Of a DNA stretch of 21,352 nucleotides, positions 14,167-21,352 are shown in pieces (positions within the stretch are counted from its first letter, which is position 1; every line of letters starts with the position of its first letter). Source of the stretch: SIG673 sp045658525 (lineage in GTDB: Bacteria; Bacillota; Clostridia; Oscillospirales; CAG-272); the NCBI GenBank assembly GCA_045658525.1, contig JAZOVD010000073.1:1-21352 (forward strand), read 5' to 3'. The notes below the pieces were generated by a model. It did no database searches. It saw only the letters and a program-made list of their open reading frames with translations, and had not been told where the DNA came from. The position numbers were made by a program, and so were the translations under genes.

Positions 14167-15922
14167 TTACAGTAGCTCCTTTCGATACTTTTTTTGGCTT
14201 TTCGTCAGGGAACTGACAGTAGTATATCTCTTTATATACCTCGCAGCTCTCCAAAAGCTCGGCGTGTGTTCCGTAGCCTGCCGTTTCTCCGTCCTCAAGC
14301 ACAAGGACTCTGTCCGCGTTAAGAACGGACGAGGCGCGCTGAGAAACGATAAACGTAGTGGGATTATATTCAAGCGAGGCAATGGCACGGCGCAGAGCCG
14401 CATCGGTCGCGTAATCGAGCGCGGACGCGCTGTCGTCAAGTATAAGTATCTCAGGACGTCTTACCAAGGCTCTGGCTATCGTAAGACGCTGTTTCTGACC
14501 GCCGGAAAGGTTTCTGCCTCCCGGCTCTATCATATAATCGAGAATTCCTGTCTTTTTGGAAACGAAATCCCACGCCTGCGCGTCTTTAAGAGCGGTTATT
14601 ATCTCCTCATCTGTCGCATCCTCGTTGCCCATCTTCATATTATCGCGTATCGTTCCCTTGAAAAGATTGGTATGCTGAGGAACGACGCCTACCTTACGCC
14701 TGAGAAGCTCGCGTGGATATTCCCGAACGTCTGTACCGCCTACCTTTACAGAGCCTTCGCTTACGTCGTAAAATCTCGGAATAAGGTTTATGACCGATGT
14801 TTTTCCCGAGCCTGTTCCGCCGATTATACCGATCGTCTCACCGCTTTTGGCACTGAGGCTTATTCCCGAAAGAGACGGCGCACCCGCGTTCTTGTAGGTA
14901 AGAGAAACGTTCTCAAAGCTAACGCTTCTGTCGCTTTCGCCGTTAAAATCTCCCTTGAACAACATAGAAGGAGTCATTTCCATAACCGCCTCTATACGTC
15001 TGGCACTCGCCAGTCCCTTTGTAACGCTGACTATGAGGTTAGCAAGCTTTATAAGCTCGACAAGTATCTGAGACATATAGTTATAGAGAGCAATAACCTG
15101 TCCCTGTGTAAGCACTCCGCTTTCAACTCTTAAAGCGCCTATATAAATGAGAACTATTATTGCGAAGTTTATAAGAAGGTAGGTAAGGGGATTGGTAAGA
15201 GCCGAAAGCTTACCGACAAATCTCTGCATAGCGGAAAGACGCTCGCTTACTTCACAGAATCTTGCGTTTTCCGTTTCCTCCTGACCGAACGCTCTTATAA
15301 CTCTCGCGCCGTTAAGATTTTCTCTTGTTATACCGAGCAGACGTTCAAGATGCTCCTGAACTTTCCTGTAAAGCGGTATGGTAGAGCAGATTATTCCGAA
15401 AACCACTATTATAAGCAAGGGTATTATTACGACAAAAGTAAACGCGGATCTTACATCTACCGTGAAAGCCATTATCATAGCACCGAAAACTATGATAGGT
15501 GCTCTTAAAAAGAGGCGAAGCACGAGATTTACAGCGTTCTGTACCTGATTTACGTCACCTGTCATTCTGGTTATCATAGTGGAATTACCGAGAGTATCAA
15601 GTTCTGTAAAGGAAAGCGACTGTATCTTTGAAAAAAGCACGCTTTTTAATTTTGTGGAGAATCCGACTGCCGCCTTTGCCGCGTAATACTGCGCTACGAT
15701 AGCGCATAAAAATCCAAGAAATCCAAGCGCTACGAGGCATAACGTCATTTTCATTATAAAAGCTTTGTTTGGCGAGGCTATATCAGCGGTAATACCCTTG
15801 TCTATTATAGCCGCTATTATCAGCGGTACGATAAGCTCAAAGGAAGCCTCGAACAGCTTAAAGAGAGGAGCGATCACGGATTCCTTTTTGTAATCGCGCA
15901 TATATACTAAAAGCTTTCTCAT
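14159..15922 (-). CDS. ABC exporter half-transporter, degenerate-site subunit
   Basis: A 587-residue ABC exporter half with an N-terminal membrane domain and a C-terminal ATPase domain. Walker A is GGTGSGKT (368-375) and the signature is the canonical LSGGQ (472-476). The Walker B motif ends in Asp497 instead of Glu, and the switch residue is Gln528 instead of His. These are the marks of the non-hydrolysing site in asymmetric heterodimeric exporters (TM287-like). Combined with the LSQGQ signature of its partner, one ATP site should be degenerate and the other functional. It is the first gene after the promoter at 15985-16013; AAGGAAA lies about 12 bases before the ATG. Confidence 0.93.
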   Translation of the reverse strand: MRKLLVYMRDYKKESVIAPLFKLFEASFELIVPLIIAAIIDKGITADIASPNKAFIMKMTLCLVALGFLGFLCAIVAQYYAAKAAVGFSTKLKSVLFSKIQSLSFTELDTLGNSTMITRMTGDVNQVQNAVNLVLRLFLRAPIIVFGAMIMAFTVDVRSAFTFVVIIPLLIIVVFGIICSTIPLYRKVQEHLERLLGITRENLNGARVIRAFGQEETENARFCEVSERLSAMQRFVGKLSALTNPLTYLLINFAIIVLIYIGALRVESGVLTQGQVIALYNYMSQILVELIKLANLIVSVTKGLASARRIEAVMEMTPSMLFKGDFNGESDRSVSFENVSLTYKNAGAPSLSGISLSAKSGETIGIIGGTGSGKTSVINLIPRFYDVSEGSVKVGGTDVREYPRELLRRKVGVVPQHTNLFKGTIRDNMKMGNEDATDEEIITALKDAQAWDFVSKKTGILDYMIEPGGRNLSGGQKQRLTIARALVRRPEILILDDSASALDYATDAALRRAIASLEYNPTTFIVSQRASSVLNADRVLVLEDGETAGYGTHAELLESCEVYKEIYYCQFPDEKPKKVSKGATVNE

Positions 15923-15984
15923 TTTTGTACTGCGTTTCCTTTCTGTGTCCTGTGCATTATTAGTAATATTATGTAATCATAATT

Positions 15985-16013
15985 ATTATATTATAAAACA
16001 AAGTGTTTGTCAA
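15985..16013 (-). promoter_or_regulatory. Sigma-A promoter of the ABC exporter operon
   Basis: A perfect consensus: TTGACA (16008-16013), a 17-base spacer and TATAAT (15985-15990). It predicts a start near 15978 and a leader of about 56 nt. It could drive the whole minus-strand block down to the phosphatase gene. It also shows that this genome uses the same hexamers and spacing as the repeats at the left end. Confidence 0.8.
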
Positions 16014-16026
16014 GCAAAATCCCATA

Positions 16027-16302
16027 CTAAAAGCTCGCTTTTGAGGAGAAATCCCTTATGTTCGCTTCAACTCCGTTTTTTTCAAGCTTTGAGCTTAAAA
16101 AACGAACGACAGCATCCTTATGCTGGTTAAGAAATTCCGCAAAGACCGCGTCTCGTTTTATTGGATCGGTAGTCTTTATCTTTACTTTAAGCGCTGAGAT
16201 CACCGTTTTTGAAACCAATTTGTTTTTGATGAGCATAGGTATTACAAGGCAAGCAAGTCTTTCATAGTCTGTATCCGATATTTTTATTTTGAGTTCTATC
16301 AT
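16027..16302 (-). CDS. Small protein of unknown function
   Basis: A 91-residue, lysine-rich, soluble protein that I do not recognise. It opens with MIELKIKISDTDYERL, has a hydrophobic patch LACLVIPMLI, and ends in a charged region. No membrane segment, signal peptide or metal motif is visible. It is supported as a real gene by AAGGA eight bases before the ATG, by a promoter-like sequence just upstream and by its position in an otherwise empty gap. It is divergent from the spoIIIAH-like gene. Confidence 0.65.
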   Translation of the reverse strand: MIELKIKISDTDYERLACLVIPMLIKNKLVSKTVISALKVKIKTTDPIKRDAVFAEFLNQHKDAVVRFLSSKLEKNGVEANIRDFSSKASF

Positions 16303-16342
16303 AAACAGCCGTCCTTTCAGGTATATTTTGTGGCACGCATAA

Positions 16343-16372
16343 ATTATATGCCCGATTTTTTGAAACTGTGAA
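16343..16372 (-). promoter_or_regulatory. Probable promoter of the 91-residue gene
   Basis: TTCACA (16367-16372), an 18-base spacer and TATAAT (16343-16348), about 40 bases upstream of the ATG. The surrounding 16349-16400 stretch is very A/T-rich. Confidence 0.45.
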
Positions 16373-16452
16373 AAAATTTTTCAAAAAAAGTTCTGAAAAA
16401 AAACAGCGGCGAATATAATATAGCAAATACCAAAAAAACAGGGGGAACAGCC

Positions 16453-17028
16453 ATGATAGGAGAAAAGCTGAAAAATGGCGCGACAAACATCGCGTCGGGT
16501 ATAAAGAAGATAGGAAAACGCAACATTATGATCTGCGTGTCGGTGTTCGTCATAGCGGCGGCGATATGCCTTAATTGGGCACTTTACGCCGGAATGTCTG
16601 ATAACTCAACACCCGACGTACCAACAGGCGGAGACCAATCACAGGATCAGACCACGGATACCGGAAACGAAAACGTCGCAAGCTATTTCGCTTCTGTCCA
16701 GATAAGCCGTCAGCAGGCGAGAGACGAGGCGCTCGAAGTATTGCAGCTCGTAATAGACAGCGACAGCGCTCTTGAAAGCGCGAAGGCGGACGCCATAGCG
16801 GACGTTTCCAGAATAGCCGACGAGATAGCCGCGGAAGCTAATATTGAAACGCTTATCCGCGCAAAAGGCTTCGAGGACTGTGTAGCGGTAATAAGCGACG
16901 GACTGGCGAATATAGTGGTAAAGACAGAAAGCGCGCTTATGCAAAACGAGGTAGCGCAGATAATGGAAATAGTGTATGAGCAAGCAAATATCTCTCCGGA
17001 AAATATAAAAATAACGGAGAAGTATTGA
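16453..17028 (+). CDS. spoIIIAH: SpoIIIAH-like stage III sporulation protein
   Basis: A 191-residue protein with the SpoIIIAH layout: a short basic N-terminus (KKIGKRN), one membrane helix at about residues 24-46, an acidic low-complexity linker, then the conserved ring-forming domain. The domain shows the family pattern with IETLIRAKGFEDCVAVISDG, a run like VVKTESALMQNEVAQIMEIV, and the ending SPENIKI. In Bacillus, SpoIIIAH sits in the mother-cell membrane and joins SpoIIQ of the forespore in a channel across both membranes. GGGGGAA lies five bases before the ATG. TATAAT at 16414-16419 has no good -35 partner; a sigma-E promoter would be expected but I cannot show one. The gene is alone: spoIIIAA to spoIIIAG are not adjacent. 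Confidence 0.85.
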   Translation: MIGEKLKNGATNIASGIKKIGKRNIMICVSVFVIAAAICLNWALYAGMSDNSTPDVPTGGDQSQDQTTDTGNENVASYFASVQISRQQARDEALEVLQLVIDSDSALESAKADAIADVSRIADEIAAEANIETLIRAKGFEDCVAVISDGLANIVVKTESALMQNEVAQIMEIVYEQANISPENIKITEKY

Positions 17029-17042
17029 TAACTCTCCGTTAT
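17001..17042 (-). terminator. Intrinsic terminator of the cysteine desulfurase gene
   Basis: The arms 17011-17020 and 17033-17042 (ATAACGGAGA and its complement) form a perfect ten-base-pair stem. On the minus strand it is followed by TTTTATATTT, a U-rich tail. On the plus strand no U-run follows. The hairpin overlaps the last codons of the spoIIIAH-like gene. Confidence 0.75.
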
Positions 17043-17059
17043 AATGATAATCCATAGAC

Positions 17060-18274
17060 TTATTTTATAAACTCTTTACCAAGCTTGCTGATAGCTCTTT
17101 CGAGCGCATCACAAAAGATCAATACCTCAGCCTCGGTGTTTTCCATGCCAAAGCTGACTCTTACAGTTCTGTCCGCTTCATCGTGAGAAAGACCGAAAGC
17201 CGTAAGAACGTGGCTTACCGTATCCTTATGAGAGGAGCAGGCAGAGCCTGACGATACATAGATACCTTCCGCCGAAAGGAAATTAAGAACCGGTTGACTT
17301 TTCTTTACCGGCAAGGTAAGGCTGACTATGTGAGGAGCAGATCTACCAAGCGGAGTGTTTACCTGCACTCCGCTTGGTAGATTTTTGATAAGAGTATCTC
17401 TGAGAAGCGTTGCTTTTTCGGAAAACGCGGTATTAGCGTTAGCGGAGCCGTTACGTTTTACCGCCGCGGCAAAAGCGGCTATAAGCGGAACGCTTTCCGT
17501 TCCCGAGCGGAAAAACTCCTCTTGACCTCCGCCGTAAATTATCGGAAAAGGACGTTTTTTCTTTATAAGCGCATCGCTTACGTAAAGCGCGCCTATTCCT
17601 TTCGGAGCGTGTATCTTATGACCGCTTATGCTTATCATATCAGCCGAAAGAGAGGCGGGCGTAAAAGGGATCTTCTGAAACGCCTGTACGCAGTCTGTGT
17701 GGCATATAACGCCTTGGACTGCTTTTTTGGCATACGAGAAAAGCTTTTCAAGCTCATATATAGCTCCTGTCTCATTGTTTACCGCCATTACGGTTACAAG
17801 AGCAGTATTAGGAGTAAGAGCGTTTTTAAATTCCTCAAAATCAATTTTTCCGCCAACAGTCGAAAGCTTATATACCTCAACGCCCTCAGCTTCAAGCGCG
17901 GCAAGCGTGTTAAGCACAGCCGGATGCTCGCTGTCTGTGGTTATTACTCTCGGATTTTTTATCTTACAGGACTTTACCGTACCGATTATGGCGAGATTAT
18001 CGCTTTCGGTTCCGCTCGCGGTGAATATAAGCCTGCCGATACCGCTCGGTGTTATAAGTCCTGGCTTTTTGGGAAGCTTTGAGGATATACTGTCACCAAG
18101 AAGCGCCGTAAGTAACTCATTTCGACAGGAACGAAGAAGCTCGGAAGCGCGTTTTCCGCAGGAATGCAGAGACGAAGGGTTTCCCCATACGTCGCTCATA
18201 GCGGTCACAGCGGCATCCACAGCCTCTTTACAAGGCTTGGTCGTAGCAGAGTTATCAAAATATATCTCTTGCAT
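17060..18274 (-). CDS. Cysteine desulfurase, IscS/NifS type
   Basis: A PLP enzyme of 404 residues that takes sulfur from cysteine for iron-sulfur clusters or thiolated tRNA. From the chosen start it shows YFDNSATT at the N-terminus, EHPAVLNT, the PLP lysine Lys220 in SGHKIHAPKG, and the catalytic Cys346 in SSGSACSSHK. Before the conserved IFTASGTESDN it carries an apparent insertion of about 18-20 residues (61-80). The ATG at 18274 is chosen since the family starts here and AAAGG lies before it; the open frame extends to 18397 but would overlap the divergent gene. No iscU, iscR, thiI or mnmA lies beside it, so the partner is unknown. Its coding sequence holds the inverted repeat at 17341-17382. 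Confidence 0.93.
   Translation of the reverse strand: MQEIYFDNSATTKPCKEAVDAAVTAMSDVWGNPSSLHSCGKRASELLRSCRNELLTALLGDSISSKLPKKPGLITPSGIGRLIFTASGTESDNLAIIGTVKSCKIKNPRVITTDSEHPAVLNTLAALEAEGVEVYKLSTVGGKIDFEEFKNALTPNTALVTVMAVNNETGAIYELEKLFSYAKKAVQGVICHTDCVQAFQKIPFTPASLSADMISISGHKIHAPKGIGALYVSDALIKKKRPFPIIYGGGQEEFFRSGTESVPLIAAFAAAVKRNGSANANTAFSEKATLLRDTLIKNLPSGVQVNTPLGRSAPHIVSLTLPVKKSQPVLNFLSAEGIYVSSGSACSSHKDTVSHVLTAFGLSHDEADRTVRVSFGMENTEAEVLIFCDALERAISKLGKEFIK
17341..17382. repeat. Perfect 17-base-pair inverted repeat inside the cysteine desulfurase gene
   Basis: The arms 17341-17357 and 17366-17382 are exact reverse complements around an eight-base loop. On the plus strand the second arm is followed by five T, so it looks like an antisense intrinsic terminator. 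On the coding strand it encodes residues in the segment LPSGVQVNTPLGRS, between the PLP lysine and the catalytic cysteine. Confidence 0.85.
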
Positions 18275-18335
18275 AAATTCTATACCTTTCGGGAAAATTG
18301 AGATTGATACATAAAAAACAAAGGAAGTAAAAGAA

Positions 18336-19445
18336 ATGAGAGTCCTTATACTGACCGTAAGCACCGGACAGGGACATAATTCAGCCGCTTTCGCCATCCA
18401 CGAGGAGCTTAAAAGCAGGGGAGCGGAGTGTTACACGCTCGACGTTTGCTACCACGTAAGCGAGCTGCTCGGCTTTACCGTCTCAAAAGGGTATCTTTTA
18501 TCAGTTGATGCTCTTGCCAAAAGCTATTCTAACGTATATAAAAGACTCGAAAAACGCAGGAAAAACTCCCGTTCTCCGATAGTAGGCTCGTTTTCCTTGC
18601 TCGCGTCACGGCTTTACAGCTTTATTTCGGAGTTTTCTCCCGACGTCATCATCTGCACGCATATTTTCGCCGCTCTCGCCGCAAAGCAGTTAAAACGCAG
18701 ATACGGCTTAAAAGCATACTTATTCGGTATCGTTACCGATTTTACAGTCCACCCTTACTGGGAGGAGGTAAACGACCTTGATTTTCTCGTTATTCCGTCA
18801 AAACGCCTTGAATTTCAATGCTTAAAGAAGGGTTTTAGCGAAAAACAGCTGCTTCCGTTTGGGATACCGTTGAAAAAGGAGATGCGAAAAAACGTCTCAA
18901 AGAAAGAAGCGCGAGAACTACTCGGACTTTATACAGATAGACCTGTTATAACCGTTATGGGCGGAAGTATGGGATATGGATCCATATCAAAAACCGTAAA
19001 AAAGCTGGACAAGGTAAATAAATGCTTTCAAATGATAGCGGTATGCGGTTCTTCCGAGGAGGAATATAAGGCGGTATGTAACAGTAAGCTGTTTCACAGA
19101 ACGCTGAGGTTCGGTTATACCGATAAGATACCGCTCATACTCGATGCGTCCGACTGTCTCGTTACAAAGCCGGGCGGTCTTTCCGTTTCCGAGGCTCTGG
19201 CAAAGGGAGTGCCTATGATACTGACTGACCCTATTCCGGGACACGAGGAAAGAAACGAAGGCTTTATACTGAACACAGGAGCGGCAGTAAGCGCGACAAA
19301 CGGAACAGGGGCAGATGAGGCTCTTTGGCTACTTTTATCAGATAAGAGATCGCTTACCAGAATGAGTATTCTTGCCAAGGAACAGGGAAGCCCGCGATCG
19401 TCCATACTGCTCGCTGATTTTATAAACAAACTGATAATGCAATGA
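18336..19445 (+). CDS. Glycolipid glycosyltransferase, UgtP/MGDG synthase type
   Basis: A 369-residue GT28-family enzyme, probably adding sugar from a UDP-sugar to diacylglycerol to make membrane glycolipid (and possibly a lipoteichoic acid anchor). The N-terminal MGDG-synthase domain has STGQGH (9-14) and TDFTVHPYW (134-142). The C-terminal nucleotide-sugar domain has GGSMGYGS (209-216), KPGGLSVSEAL (278-288) and PGHEERN (301-307). There are no membrane helices, consistent with a peripheral protein at the inner face of the membrane. AAAGGAAG lies eight bases before the ATG. It diverges from the cysteine desulfurase across 61 bases and is followed by a strong terminator. Sugar and acceptor cannot be fixed from sequence; MurG is less likely given the MGDG-type N-terminus. 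Confidence 0.88.
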   Translation: MRVLILTVSTGQGHNSAAFAIHEELKSRGAECYTLDVCYHVSELLGFTVSKGYLLSVDALAKSYSNVYKRLEKRRKNSRSPIVGSFSLLASRLYSFISEFSPDVIICTHIFAALAAKQLKRRYGLKAYLFGIVTDFTVHPYWEEVNDLDFLVIPSKRLEFQCLKKGFSEKQLLPFGIPLKKEMRKNVSKKEARELLGLYTDRPVITVMGGSMGYGSISKTVKKLDKVNKCFQMIAVCGSSEEEYKAVCNSKLFHRTLRFGYTDKIPLILDASDCLVTKPGGLSVSEALAKGVPMILTDPIPGHEERNEGFILNTGAAVSATNGTGADEALWLLLSDKRSLTRMSILAKEQGSPRSSILLADFINKLIMQ

Positions 19446-19455
19446 AATAAATGAT

Positions 19456-19501
19456 AAATGGCGCAATAAACTCTCGGTGAATTGCGCCATTTGTGTTTTT
19501 T
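19456..19501 (+). terminator. Intrinsic terminator after the glycosyltransferase gene
   Basis: AAATGGCGCAAT (19456-19467) and its exact complement (19481-19492) form a 12-base-pair stem followed by GTGTTTTTT. It lies between convergent genes and may also stop aspS transcripts, though the minus-strand tail is less U-rich. Confidence 0.85.
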
Positions 19502-21293
19502 AAACCTCTGCCTTTACCGCTATACCAAGCTCATCAAGAGCCTTTGCATCGGTAGGAGCGGGAGCGCCCGACATAAGCTCAGAGGCGTTTTGGACCTTCG
19601 GGAAAGCGATAACGTCGCGTATATCGTCAAGACCGAGAAGAAGCGTTACAAGTCTGTCGAGACCGAACGCGAGACCAGCGTGAGGCGGAGCGCCGTAGCG
19701 GTACGCTTCAAGCAGGAATCCGAACTTTTCCTCGTATTCTTCCTTTTCCATTCCAAGAACGGAGAACATCTTCTGCTGTATCTCGGGAACGTGGATACGT
19801 ACCGATCCGCCGCCTGCTTCCATACCGTTTATAACTATATCGTAAGCTATCGCGCGGACTCTGCCGGGATCGGAATCAAGATACTGAATATCCTCAGCCA
19901 TAGGCATAGTAAAGGGATGGTGCTTAGCGTAGAAGCGTCCGTCGTCCTCGTCATATTCAAGAAGCGGGAACTCGGTAACCCAAAGCATCTTATAATCATC
20001 AGGCTTCAAGAGTCCCATTCTGGACGCTACCTCGCGGCGAAGCGCTCCGAGAGAGTCGAATACGACTGCGTTCTTGGCGTCACCGACGATAAGCAGAAGA
20101 TCCCCGGGCTTTGTTCCCATAAAATCAAGTATTGCCTTATTTTCTTCGTCGGTAAGGAATTTCGCGTAAGAAGACGAGAAAGTACCGTCAGCGGCATACT
20201 TGTACCACGCAAGCCCCTTAGCCTTATAAGTTTTAACAAACTCCGTAAGAGCATCTATCTCCTTACGTGAGAACGAAGCACCGCCCTCTATGTTGATAGC
20301 TCTTACCGAGCCACCGGCTTCAACTGCGCCCGAGAACACCTTAAAGGAGCAATCCTTTACAAGATCGGAGAGGTTTTTAAGCTCAAAGCCAAAGCGAAGA
20401 TCGGGCTTATCAGAACCGAATCTCTCCATAGCCTCGGCGTATGTAAGACGGGGCAGGGGAGTTTCTATATCCTTTCCAAGGAAGTCTTTAAAGAGCTTTT
20501 TGAGCAGTCCCTCGTTTATCGCTATAACGTCGTCCTGAGTAACGAACGACATCTCCTCGTCTATCTGAGTAAACTCAGGCTGACGGTCTGCGCGCAGGTC
20601 CTCGTCACGGTAGCATCTGGCTATCTGGATGTATCTGTCAAAGCCGGAAAGCATAAGAAGCTGCTTATAGAGCTGAGGAGACTGGGGAAGAGCATAGAAA
20701 GAACCGGGATGAACACGGCTCGGAACAAGATAGTCTCTTGCTCCCTCGGGCGTAGGCTTGACAAGGTTCGGAGTTTCTATCTCGACAAATCCGTTATCCT
20801 CGAAGTAATCGCGTACTATCTTGGTTATTCTGCTACGCGCCATTATGTTTCTCTGCATATCGGGACGGCGAAGATCAAGGTAACGGTGTTTAAGTCTGAG
20901 CTCAGGCTTAACGTCGCTCTTTTCAACGATAGCAAAGGGGGGAGTCTGAGCCGCGGAAAGTACCTTGAGCTCCTTGACTGCGATCTCAATCTCACCTGTA
21001 GGAAGATTGGGGTTTACAGCGCCCTCTCCTCGTGCGCGGACCGTACCTTTAGCGCAGAGAACAAACTCAGAACGCACCTTGAAAGCTGTATTATATACTT
21101 CTTCGGGTGTGTTTTCGTCAAATGCGAGCTGAACTATACCCGTTCTGTCGCGGAGATCTATGAATATAAGACTGCCGAGGTCTCTTTGTCTCTGACACCA
21201 ACCCATGACGCATACGTCACTTCCGATATCAGCGGATGTATACAGACCGCAGTATTTGGTTCTTTTATCTGTACTGCTGAGAAATTCTGCCAT
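19500..21293 (-). CDS. aspS: Aspartyl-tRNA synthetase
   Basis: A 597-residue class II aminoacyl-tRNA synthetase of the bacterial AspRS type, which charges tRNA-Asp in the cytoplasm. An N-terminal OB-fold anticodon domain (about 1-110, with GWCQRQRDLGSLIFIDLRD) is followed by the catalytic core: motif 2 with CYRDEDLRADRQPEFTQ (about 227-243), the bacterial insertion domain, and motif 3 with GLAFGLDRL (about 540-548). The length is normal. The start at 21293 follows an AAGGA-containing leader and lies 16 bases after the stop of the upstream partial gene. Whether it also charges tRNA-Asn (non-discriminating) cannot be judged here. Confidence 0.97.
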   Translation of the reverse strand: MAEFLSSTDKRTKYCGLYTSADIGSDVCVMGWCQRQRDLGSLIFIDLRDRTGIVQLAFDENTPEEVYNTAFKVRSEFVLCAKGTVRARGEGAVNPNLPTGEIEIAVKELKVLSAAQTPPFAIVEKSDVKPELRLKHRYLDLRRPDMQRNIMARSRITKIVRDYFEDNGFVEIETPNLVKPTPEGARDYLVPSRVHPGSFYALPQSPQLYKQLLMLSGFDRYIQIARCYRDEDLRADRQPEFTQIDEEMSFVTQDDVIAINEGLLKKLFKDFLGKDIETPLPRLTYAEAMERFGSDKPDLRFGFELKNLSDLVKDCSFKVFSGAVEAGGSVRAINIEGGASFSRKEIDALTEFVKTYKAKGLAWYKYAADGTFSSSYAKFLTDEENKAILDFMGTKPGDLLLIVGDAKNAVVFDSLGALRREVASRMGLLKPDDYKMLWVTEFPLLEYDEDDGRFYAKHHPFTMPMAEDIQYLDSDPGRVRAIAYDIVINGMEAGGGSVRIHVPEIQQKMFSVLGMEKEEYEEKFGFLLEAYRYGAPPHAGLAFGLDRLVTLLLGLDDIRDVIAFPKVQNASELMSGAPAPTDAKALDELGIAVKAEV

Positions 21294-21309
21294 TTTATTT
21301 TACCTGTCC

Positions 21310-21352
21310 TTACTTTAATATATTTATAAGTTCGTTTATAAAGTCGGATCGT
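21310..21352 (-). CDS. C-terminal end of an upstream gene, probably histidyl-tRNA synthetase
   Basis: The frame reads RSDFINELINILK and then TAA (21310-21312), ending 16 bases before aspS. Only 13 residues are visible, too few to identify the protein. The hisS-aspS order is widespread in Firmicutes and the ending is compatible with it, so hisS is a guess from context. Confidence 0.45.
   Translation of the reverse strand, partial: RSDFINELINILK

Noticed and set aside
14120..15133. A 337-codon plus-strand open frame
   Set aside because: It is antisense to the ABC exporter genes, has no ribosome site and no recognisable domain: a shadow frame.
15923..15978. Riboswitch or attenuator in the ABC exporter leader
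   Set aside because: The leader is only about 56 nt and A/T-rich, and I see no hairpin-plus-U structure in it.
18275..18397. A 41-residue N-terminal extension of the cysteine desulfurase
   Set aside because: It would overlap the divergent glycosyltransferase gene and does not resemble the family, and the ATG at 18274 has its own ribosome site.

Overview
The window looks like a chromosomal segment from a member of the Clostridia, probably a gut anaerobe. It carries an AddAB recombination enzyme, a SpoIIIAH-like sporulation protein, strong AGGAGG-type ribosome sites and textbook sigma-A promoters. The intracellular alpha-mannosidase and WbsX/GH99-like gene fit a glycan-using gut organism. No species assignment is possible from the sequence alone.

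Positions 1-1402 hold no credible protein gene. They hold the most unusual structure in the window: a tandem array on the minus strand. Ten promoter-like repeats (T-run, TATTGACA, 16-17 bases, TATACT-type box) occur every 119-192 bases. After most of them, usually exactly six bases past the -10 box, comes a sequence whose complement lies just before the next T-run. Each unit therefore reads as a promoter, then a folded RNA of about 57-100 nt closed by its own 5'/3' stem, then a U tail, then the next promoter. The stem sequences differ between units but pairing is kept, including compensatory changes between two clearly related copies. I do not recognise this RNA family. The array continues off the left edge.

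Positions 1403-15922 are a run of minus-strand genes, transcribed right to left from a perfect TTGACA-17-TATAAT promoter at 15985-16013: two halves of a heterodimeric ABC exporter, a WbsX/GH99-like enzyme, a GH92 alpha-mannosidase, addB, addA and a phosphoglycolate-phosphatase-like HAD hydrolase. Gaps are short or the genes overlap, so read-through of the whole block is plausible. The GH92 enzyme has Gln where the family normally has its catalytic acid Glu.

Positions 16027-21352 are mixed: a 91-residue protein of unknown function (minus), a lone spoIIIAH-like gene (plus), a cysteine desulfurase (minus) divergent from a UgtP/MGDG-type glycosyltransferase (plus), then aspS (minus) preceded by the last codons of what is probably hisS. 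Convergent pairs are separated by strong hairpins at 17011-17042 and 19456-19492. A perfect 17-base-pair inverted repeat lies inside the cysteine desulfurase coding sequence.
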